From: Paracoccaceae bacterium
Lineage (GTDB): Bacteria; Pseudomonadota; Alphaproteobacteria; Rhodobacterales; Rhodobacteraceae
Assembly: GCA_007119835.1 (NCBI GenBank)
Contig: SKOX01000365.1
Location: forward strand, 1-7,072
Direction of reading: 5' to 3'
Length of the DNA: 7,072 nt
Part shown: one piece after another, positions 1 through 5,207 of the stretch
Position numbering within the stretch: position 1 is the stretch's first letter
Layout of the letters: each line of letters opens with the position of its first letter
Translations under genes and position numbers: made by a program
The notes under the pieces: model-generated
What the model was told of the DNA's origin: nothing
The model's database searches: none
The model's input: only the letters and a program-made list of their open reading frames with translations

Positions 1-1
1 C

Positions 2-1267
2 GCCGGCGTCGGCGGAGTCACTTTCGCATATCTCCGCGATGACGACCCGCCCCCCGCGCCAATTGAGCAGAAAGCCGGTTCGCTGCGTCACCAGCCGTCG
101 ATCGTCGTCCTACCGTTCGGGAGCATCGATGATGAGGATCAGGCGGTGATGAGCAGGGGGCTGACCGACAGCCTTACAGGAGCGCTCAGCAGGAACCCCT
201 TCCTTTTGGTCATCGCCCCCGGCTCCGCATCGACTTACTCTGGCCAGCCAGGCGCCGCGCAGCGGGCGGCGAAGGACCTCGGCGTACGATATGTCCTTGA
301 AGGGACGGTCAGGCAGTCCAGCGACGGCATACGCGTGGCGACGCGGCTGGTTGACAGCAACGGAGGCCGTATCCTTTGGGCGGGGCGATACGAGCGCCCC
401 ATCGGCGACCTCCTCGCTCTCGAGGAGGAGATTACGGCCGAGATCGCCCGTGCGCTTCACGTCAGGATCGTCCGCGGCACCGACCAAGCTTCAGGCGGCA
501 CGCAGAACCTGAAAGCTTGGGCTGCCTTCGTCCGCGGAAAGAGCGAGTATGCAAGGCATTCGCGGGCAGGCAACTCGGCCTCCCGCGAGCATTTCCTGCA
601 GGCGCTGGAACTGGATCCGGACTATGCGGAGGCGATGATAGCCCTCGCGCACGCCGATCTTAATCGGCTTGTCGATACGCCGCGGGAGCAGTGGGCGGAC
701 GTTCTGGTCGGCATTGAGGAGTTGAAGCGCCGCGCCGCGGCGATAGCGCCGAATATGCCGAGCCTTTTGGAGCTTCGATCCCTCCTGGCCCTGACCCGCG
801 GGGATCACCAACTGGCGCTGGCGCATGCGGAATTGATGACCGAGTTCGATCCCGGCGGCTCGGACAGCCACTATGCCCTGGGCCGGATCCGTGGCTTCAC
901 GGGGCAGTACGAAAGCGCGATCGAAAGCCTGAAGAAGGCGGAGCGGCTCAACCCGCACCATCGCGCCACCTACGCTTCGCATCGCGCCTTTGCGCATCTG
1001 GCGCTTGGCGAAGCGGAGGCTGCGGTTCCGATCCTCGAGGAGGTGGTGGACCGCTGGCCGGATTACCGCGGCGGAACCGCCTATCTGGCCATCGCGTATC
1101 AACTCGCCGGCCGGTCCGAAGAGGCGCACCGACAGGTCCGGCGCCTGCCGCAGATCGTGCCGGACATAACACTGCATATGCTCGAGCTGCGCTTCTCGCC
1201 TATGCTGGATCGGGAGGCCGCAGCGCGCTTTGTGGAGGCCGCACGGCAGGCGGGTATTCCTGAGTGA
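2..1267 (+). CDS. TolB-like/TPR signalling protein, C-terminal part (5' end outside window)
   Basis: The frame is open from base 2 to TGA at 1265-1267, giving 421 visible residues, so in-frame GTG 146 and ATG 149 are not real starts. The first residues (AGVGGVTFAYLR) look like the end of a membrane segment, followed by an acidic/proline linker. Residues about 32-160 match the TolB-like domain found in adenylate-cyclase/TPR proteins: PSIVVLPF, then GLTDSLTGALSR, then LGVRYVLEGTVRQ, then RLVDSNGGRILWAGRYER and a DLLALEEEI helix. Residues about 165-400 are tetratricopeptide repeats, recognisable by patterns such as ALELDPDYAEA, KKAERLNPHHRATY and AIAYQLAGRSEEA. In this family the missing N-terminus is usually a class III adenylate/guanylate cyclase domain or a CadC-like winged helix; which one cannot be told here. 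The protein probably senses or scaffolds partners through its repeats. It is complete at its 3' end and is followed by a small stem-loop. Confidence 0.85.
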   Translation, partial: AGVGGVTFAYLRDDDPPPAPIEQKAGSLRHQPSIVVLPFGSIDDEDQAVMSRGLTDSLTGALSRNPFLLVIAPGSASTYSGQPGAAQRAAKDLGVRYVLEGTVRQSSDGIRVATRLVDSNGGRILWAGRYERPIGDLLALEEEITAEIARALHVRIVRGTDQASGGTQNLKAWAAFVRGKSEYARHSRAGNSASREHFLQALELDPDYAEAMIALAHADLNRLVDTPREQWADVLVGIEELKRRAAAIAPNMPSLLELRSLLALTRGDHQLALAHAELMTEFDPGGSDSHYALGRIRGFTGQYESAIESLKKAERLNPHHRATYASHRAFAHLALGEAEAAVPILEEVVDRWPDYRGGTAYLAIAYQLAGRSEEAHRQVRRLPQIVPDITLHMLELRFSPMLDREAAARFVEAARQAGIPE

Positions 1268-1273
1268 TCGTCT

Positions 1274-1297
1274 CTCAGCTAAGGCGCACCAGCTGAG
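1274..1297 (+). terminator. Possible weak stem-loop after the TPR gene
   Basis: A perfect 7-base inverted repeat, CTCAGCT at 1274-1280 and AGCTGAG at 1291-1297, encloses a 10-base loop and begins 6 bases after the stop codon at 1267. Its position suits a transcript end, but there is no T-run after it and the stem is only moderately GC-rich. It may be a 3' stabilising structure or coincidence. Confidence 0.3.
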
Positions 1298-1784
1298 CAA
1301 GGCGCGGAGACCGTAGAGGCACGCCGCGTCAAGCTCCAACCGCGCCGCGGCCCGCGCTGAAAAGCCGATCCGCACCTCCGGTTTCTGCCGGCGGATGTCC
1401 GGCGTCGACGCCGATCCACGTTGCCAGCGGCAGGGGTCGACATGGCATCGGACCACGGGGCAAGCCCGCCGGACGCGCGGTCATTTCATCGGGCAGGCAG
1501 GCCTCCAACCGGTTCTGGCCGGCCTGCTCGCCGCCGCGGCGACTAACCGAATCGGGGGATGGTCGAGACCCTCTGCGTGGACGTAACGTTGGCGTCTGCC
1601 GATGATGAGCGCCAAGGTGCCGCCGAATTTTCCAGATCGGATCATCCAACGGGCGCGAGGGGACCGGACCCCACAGCTGGAGATCCCGGCACAGGGAAGA
1701 CGGCGCCTTCCCCCGATGAAACCGAAGGCGTGATTGGTGGATCGGGGAAAATTGGCTCCACGAGCATTTCTTGCGGAGCGTTCA

Positions 1785-1801
1785 CCGGCGTCTCACGCCG
1801 G
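1785..1801 (+). promoter_or_regulatory. Hairpin in the probable leader of the exported protein gene
   Basis: A perfect 7-base stem, CCGGCGT at 1785-1791 and ACGCCGG at 1795-1801, closes a 3-base loop. It lies 58 bases upstream of the ATG at 1860, where a 5' untranslated leader would be expected. The function is unknown; the stem and loop are visible directly, the leader role is inferred. Confidence 0.3.
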
Positions 1802-1859
1802 GCTCACGCGCGGGCTGCATGGTGAGATCACTGAGTCGCAGGACAAGGGAGTGACCACC

Positions 1860-2342
1860 ATGAAACGCCTTCTCTCCACCGGAATCGCGGGCGCGATCAG
1901 TCTTCTCATCGCCAGCACGGCTGTCCCGGCGAGCGACTTCACGCAGCTGATCCGGTCGGCCGGGCTGACGCCCGCTGAAGCCCAAGGCATGACGCTCGAT
2001 GAGATTGCCGCGCACAAGTTCAGCCGCTATGGCCGCGACAACCGCCAGGAGGTCGTCGGGCCAGCAACGTCGGGCGGCTCCAACCAGTTCGTCTCCAGAA
2101 GGAACTCGAGCCTGGACGAGATTTACGTCCGAATGATCAACCGTTCCTCGGACGCAGACGACCGCCAGGTCGTGCCGGATCAGTATCGCGGGAGCGCCGA
2201 CAGCGCGGCACGCCGACAGCTCGCAGCCTCCGCGGGGCTGACGCCGGAAGAGGCAGCGACCATGTCGCTGGGAAGCCTCGCAGCACACAAGATGAACCGG
2301 GGCACGCCGCGGCGGGATGACTGGATCCCAGTACCTGAATGA
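1860..2342 (+). CDS. Small exported protein with internal repeats, function unknown
   Basis: This encodes 160 residues. The start at ATG 1860 is chosen because AAGGGA at 1845-1850 gives a Shine-Dalgarno sequence at suitable spacing and because it places a textbook signal peptide at the N-terminus: MKRLL, a hydrophobic core AGAISLLIAST, then a likely signal-peptidase I site after AVPA (residue 24). Further in-frame starts upstream (GTG 1734, GTG 1851) would bury the signal. The mature protein is built from repeats: residues 29-55 contain SAGLTPAEAQGMTLDEIAAHK, and residues 120-146 contain a matching SAGLTPEEAATMS...LAAHK. A third, partial copy at residues 84-105 (SLDEIYVRMINR...DRQVV) matches only the second half of the first. 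No cysteines, catalytic motifs or membrane anchors are seen. Similar small SAGLTP-type proteins occur in alphaproteobacteria as hypothetical periplasmic proteins (from memory, not searched). It appears monocistronic, ending in strong hairpins. Confidence 0.85.
   Translation: MKRLLSTGIAGAISLLIASTAVPASDFTQLIRSAGLTPAEAQGMTLDEIAAHKFSRYGRDNRQEVVGPATSGGSNQFVSRRNSSLDEIYVRMINRSSDADDRQVVPDQYRGSADSAARRQLAASAGLTPEEAATMSLGSLAAHKMNRGTPRRDDWIPVPE
1944..2297 (+). repeat. Internal protein-level repeats in the exported protein
   Basis: Two nearly complete copies, encoded at 1944-2024 and 2217-2297, share S-A-G-L-T-P-x-E-A, a following M-[TS]-L and the closing A-A-H-K-[FM]-x-R at a constant offset of 91 residues. 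A half copy encoded at 2109-2174 preserves [ST]-L-D-E-I, then M/F-x-x-R, then D-x-R-Q-x-V-V relative to the first. Similarity is clearer in protein than in DNA, suggesting old duplication rather than recent slippage. Confidence 0.75.
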
Positions 2343-2357
2343 CCGAACCCAGCCCAG

Positions 2358-2384
2358 CCCGCGCCGGCTCGTCGCCGGCGTGGG
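2358..2384 (+). other. Strong GC hairpin downstream of the exported protein gene
   Basis: CGCCGGC at 2362-2368 pairs perfectly with GCCGGCG at 2374-2380 around a 5-base loop. A G-T wobble at 2361/2381 and three further C-G pairs (2358-2360 with 2382-2384) extend the stem to 11 pairs. It begins 15 bases after the stop at 2342 and lacks a T-run, so alone it is not a classic terminator. It may protect the transcript's 3' end or assist the hairpin at 2409. Confidence 0.55.
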
Positions 2385-2408
2385 TCGCCGGGTCCGTCGC
2401 AGCCCTCC

Positions 2409-2443
2409 CGCGCCGCCCGAATCGTTTCGCGGGCGGCGCGTTT
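2409..2443 (+). terminator. Likely intrinsic terminator of the exported protein gene
   Basis: CGCGCCGCCCG at 2409-2419 and CGGGCGGCGCG at 2430-2440 form a perfect 11-base, all G/C stem around a 10-base loop, followed immediately by TTTGT. This is the typical form of a rho-independent terminator in high-GC alphaproteobacteria, although the T-run is short. It lies 66 bases after the exported gene's stop and argues against translation of the next gene starting at ATG 2339, upstream of it. Confidence 0.7.
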
Positions 2444-2503
2444 GTGCGACTATTGCGCCTATGCCAACCTTTCGAGCCGGGGCCGGGGGAGCACCGCTTG
2501 GGA

Positions 2504-4255
2504 ATGGGACGCGCAAGACCAGAAGCCGCGCCGACGAGCGAGAGGGTCGCCAGCCTCTATCTGCTGGGCCCGATGCGACTGCTCGACGTAAGGGGCCGCG
2601 ACTGCACGCCGCGCGGCGGCGTGCTGCAGGCGCTGGTCGCCGTCCTCGCGCTTTCGCCCGACGGGACGAAGGGTCGAACGTCACTGCAGGATCTGCTGTG
2701 GAGTGGCTTCGATCAGAAGCACGGCAGCCAGTGCCTGCGGGCCGCTCTGAGCCAGCTGCGGCGAGAGCTTTCGGATTTGGCCGTGGAGTTGATCGAGGCC
2801 GACAAGCAAGCCGTGCGGCTCAACGTCGACAAGATCTGGATCGATGTGTTCGAGTACGCGCGCGCGGAGAACGCGGCGGAACTGCGACGCCGGCACGGCG
2901 CGCACTTGCCGGACCTCCTCGAGGGGCTGAACGTCCGGCCGTCCGGAGACGACGAGTTCGAGGACTGGATCCGGGAGGAGCGCCAGCACTGGAGCCAGCG
3001 GCTGGAGGTGCTACGCGACCGGGACGACGCCACTGCGCTTGTCGAAGCCGTGGCGCCGGACCCTTGGCCGAGCAGGCACGCGAGCGGCGCGCTGGATGGG
3101 CCAGCGGCGCGAGCGCCGGGGCTGAGCGTCGGCCTCCTGCCAATGGTCGCATGCCCGCCATCTGCACGGGCTGCCTTCATCGGCGATACCTTTCTCGACA
3201 GCATCGGCAACGTGCTGCGCGACGTGATGCAGGCCGAGATCTACGACTACCGCGACCGGGATCCCACAGCGCCGGCCTCCGTGGGGGGCGCGGGCCCGTC
3301 CCTCTTCCTGCGCGCGAAGGCGCTCGAGCAGGGCGACCGCCTGATGCTGACGCTTGTCGCTTGTCGCAGAGAGCGCGAGATGCTGTGGCAGTGGACGGCG
3401 GAAATCCCCGGAGACGATCCCGCAGGGGCACTGACGACCTGTGTCGGCCAGTCGGCTGACCGGGTTTGCGAGACGCTGGCGAGGCTTTCTCGCGGAGCCG
3501 GTTCAGCTGACACGCCCTACCACGCGCTGCACACGATGTTCCGGCTGGACGAGGCCTCGCTGGCCGCGGCACGCAACATGCTGAAGGAAGCCCACGAGGC
3601 CACCGGAGACTCGGTGCACCTGAGCCTGCTTGCCTACCTCAACAGCTTCAAGGTCGGCGAACACTGGGAGACGTACGACGACAGCGTTTCCGCCGAGACG
3701 CGCCGGCTGATCCAGGCGGTTCTCGAGGACAACCCGCTCAACAGCCTGACGCTCGCCATGGCCGGGCATGCCTGCGGCTACATCCTGCACGAGTACGCGC
3801 TCGGGCGGGACCTGCTCGAACGGGCGACGCGGCTCGATGCGAGCCCGGCGATCTGCTGGGACCACCTGGCGCTCAATCACCTATATGCCGGCCGGATCGA
3901 CGAGGCGATGCGCGCCTCGGAGATGGCGCTGCAACTGGGCAGCTTCAGCCCGTTCCGGTTCACCTACGAGACGACGATGTGCATGGTCTGCACCATCCGG
4001 GGCGATTACGCGAGGGCGATCCAGTTCGGTGAACGCGCGCTGGCGCGGCGACCGAACTTCAGCTGCGCCCTGCGCTATAAGGCGGTGTGCCTCGGCCATC
4101 TCGGTCAACGCGATGCCGCCCGGGAGATCGTCTCCAGGATCCGCACCATGGCACCGGACTTTTCCACTGACTGGGTGCGAAACGATCGTCTCGCCGTGGT
4201 TGACCCGCAGGCAAAGAACAACCTGATGCTCGGCCTGCAGAAGGCGGGCGCCTGA
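2504..4255 (+). CDS. Soluble winged-helix/BTAD-like/TPR transcriptional regulator
   Basis: From ATG 2504 this is 583 residues. Residues about 17-115 resemble the OmpR/SARP-type winged helix: LYLLGPMRLLDV, GVLQALVAVLALSP, a DLLW segment, then LRAALSQLRREL as recognition helix and the strand pair ending in LNVDKIWIDVFEY. Residues about 115-170 resemble the start of a bacterial transcriptional activator domain (LPDLLEGL, then EFEDWIREER). Residues about 207-325 are TolB-like (VGLLPM, then FLDSIGNVLRDV), and about 350-560 carry TPR helices such as DLLERATRLDASPAICWDHLA. No receiver domain, signal peptide or membrane segment is seen. TTG 2498 is an alternative start with GGGGGAG (2485-2491) better spaced; ATG 2339 is disfavoured because two hairpins follow it. 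The stop overlaps ATG 4255 in TGATG, implying translational coupling to the PAP2 gene, which it may regulate. The target and ligand are unknown. Confidence 0.8.
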   Translation: MGRARPEAAPTSERVASLYLLGPMRLLDVRGRDCTPRGGVLQALVAVLALSPDGTKGRTSLQDLLWSGFDQKHGSQCLRAALSQLRRELSDLAVELIEADKQAVRLNVDKIWIDVFEYARAENAAELRRRHGAHLPDLLEGLNVRPSGDDEFEDWIREERQHWSQRLEVLRDRDDATALVEAVAPDPWPSRHASGALDGPAARAPGLSVGLLPMVACPPSARAAFIGDTFLDSIGNVLRDVMQAEIYDYRDRDPTAPASVGGAGPSLFLRAKALEQGDRLMLTLVACRREREMLWQWTAEIPGDDPAGALTTCVGQSADRVCETLARLSRGAGSADTPYHALHTMFRLDEASLAAARNMLKEAHEATGDSVHLSLLAYLNSFKVGEHWETYDDSVSAETRRLIQAVLEDNPLNSLTLAMAGHACGYILHEYALGRDLLERATRLDASPAICWDHLALNHLYAGRIDEAMRASEMALQLGSFSPFRFTYETTMCMVCTIRGDYARAIQFGERALARRPNFSCALRYKAVCLGHLGQRDAAREIVSRIRTMAPDFSTDWVRNDRLAVVDPQAKNNLMLGLQKAGA

Positions 4256-4278
4256 TGCGGAGTGAGAGGGAGGCGCAG

Positions 4279-5193
4279 ATGGAATTCGACAGGACCGTGC
4301 TGCGGAAGGAATGGCTGCTTGCAACCGGCAACACGTTCCGACTGATCAAGTCGGGTGGCTCCGACGCCGCTGGCGACACGCTTCCCGATCCTGAGGGGCC
4401 GCCGCTGTTTCTCGACTTCACGGCCGGCGGCGGCGCCTCGAGCGTCGCGAACCGCAACAGAAACCGCAATCGCAACAGAAACCGCAATCGCAACCGCAAC
4501 CGCAACCGCAATCGCGGAGCCATCGGCGCGGATTTCGATGCGCCGGCGGCAGGCGGCGACATCCTCACCCCGTGGCGGGAGATCGAGCTGCTGCACGACC
4601 TGCGCCCGGCGTGGGTCGACCTTCCGCTCGCGCTGCCGCCGCCGCCGGCTATGCTGCGCCGCGAATGCCTCGACCTCTTCGACAAGCTGAGGCTGCTCGA
4701 GACGCCGGAGGAAGCCGGCCGGAAGGAGGAGATCCTGCGCCAGCGCGAGCTGGAGCTGTCGGACTACCTCAGGCCGCTGTCCGCAGACGAACTCGGCGGG
4801 TTCGAGGAGACGATCACGCTGTTCCTGATGATCGCGCGGATCTGCGAGGAGGTCGGACTGCGCTATAAGGCGCACTACAACCTGGCTCGGCCGAGCGTGA
4901 TCGAGCCGCGGCTGCGCACGTTCATCCCCAATCCGCCGTACAGCGCCTTCCCGTCGAACCACGCCTTCCAGTCGTATGCGATCGCCTACGTCTTCTCGCG
5001 GGTGCTGCCCGAGCATTCCGGCATCGCCGCGCTCTTCCGCAGCGCGCGGCGGGTCGCGGAGAACCGGGAATGGGCCGGCATCCACTATGCCGCCGACACA
5101 AAAGCCGGGCGCGAGCTGGCGCGGATGTTCACGCCGGTGCTCGAGATCGTGCTGCAGGAGCAGATGCTGCGTGCACAATCTGAGTGGATCTGA
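4279..5193 (+). CDS. PAP2/vanadium haloperoxidase-superfamily protein with Asn-Arg repeat
   Basis: This encodes 304 residues from ATG 4279, chosen for the strong GAGGGAGG Shine-Dalgarno at 4266-4273. ATG 4255, overlapping the previous stop, is an in-frame alternative that adds eight residues. The C-terminal third has all three active-site motifs of the acid phosphatase/vanadium haloperoxidase superfamily: K197-x6-R204-P205, then P225-S-N-H228 (N replaces the usual G of PSGH), then R263-x5-H269-x3-D273. These residues bind phosphate or vanadate, with the motif-3 His as nucleophile or vanadium ligand and the motif-2 His as acid/base. Whether it is a phosphatase or a haloperoxidase cannot be decided. 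Unlike membrane PAP2 enzymes it shows no clear transmembrane helices and no signal peptide. Residues 58-79 are eleven Asn-Arg pairs, and residues about 95-195 form an unrecognised charged helical region. It sits between the regulator and the protease, 14 bases before the latter. Confidence 0.85.
   Translation: MEFDRTVLRKEWLLATGNTFRLIKSGGSDAAGDTLPDPEGPPLFLDFTAGGGASSVANRNRNRNRNRNRNRNRNRNRNRGAIGADFDAPAAGGDILTPWREIELLHDLRPAWVDLPLALPPPPAMLRRECLDLFDKLRLLETPEEAGRKEEILRQRELELSDYLRPLSADELGGFEETITLFLMIARICEEVGLRYKAHYNLARPSVIEPRLRTFIPNPPYSAFPSNHAFQSYAIAYVFSRVLPEHSGIAALFRSARRVAENREWAGIHYAADTKAGRELARMFTPVLEIVLQEQMLRAQSEWI
4450..4515 (+). repeat. Hexanucleotide tandem repeat encoding (Asn-Arg)11
   Basis: Eleven consecutive 6-base units of AACCGC, AATCGC or AACAGA type run without interruption in the PAP2 reading frame, each encoding Asn-Arg. 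A higher-order 18-base unit (AACAGAAACCGCAATCGC) occurs twice in direct succession at 4456-4473 and 4474-4491, followed by simple 6-base units. A pattern of whole 6- and 18-base steps keeps the frame open whatever the copy number, so length variation between strains would change the protein without breaking it. Confidence 0.95.
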
Positions 5194-5207
5194 AAGCGGA
5201 GCAAACC

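Larger units (their letters stand above)
1268..1859. other. 592-base region without a supported gene
   Basis: All six frames contain short open stretches, but none has a convincing start, ribosome binding site or recognisable family motif, and they overlap one another on both strands as expected in GC-rich DNA. The region does contain several perfect inverted repeats: 1274-1280/1291-1297, a 14-base palindrome at 1400-1413, 1497-1503/1521-1527, two overlapping stems between 1694 and 1730, and 1785-1791/1795-1801. The last part is probably the promoter and leader of the small exported gene at 1860. I could not identify a convincing -35/-10 pair, a sigma-54 site or a general-stress EcfG-type site. 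Confidence 0.6.

Noticed and set aside
146..151. GTG/ATG as start of the first gene.
   Set aside because: The same frame is open to the left edge and already encodes the conserved beginning of the TolB-like domain (PSIVVLPF) upstream of these codons.
491..1456. A 321-codon minus-strand frame across the first TPR gene.
   Set aside because: Antisense to a clear TolB-like/TPR coding region, with no start signal or motif.
1741..1782. Possible EcfG-type (GGAAA...CGTT) or sigma-54 promoter upstream of the exported gene.
   Set aside because: The spacing is wrong for both (28 bases between the EcfG-like boxes, 17 between GG and GC), so no promoter call is justified.
1395..1825. Short plus-strand frames at 1395-1586 and 1559-1825 in the gene-free region.
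   Set aside because: No ribosome binding site and no recognisable sequence, and they overlap each other and a minus-strand frame; best treated as noncoding.
1782..2684. A 300-codon minus-strand frame across the exported protein gene.
   Set aside because: Arginine/alanine/proline-rich translation without family motifs; it crosses the terminator hairpins and opposes a gene with a signal peptide and ribosome binding site.
2317..3459. A 380-codon plus-strand frame overlapping the regulator.
   Set aside because: Arg/Pro/Ala-rich shadow; the regulator frame has recognisable winged-helix and TPR patterns and the expected coupling to the next gene.
4450..4515. The tandem repeat as a CRISPR array or noncoding satellite.
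   Set aside because: Units are 6 bases without spacers and stay in frame within a conserved gene.
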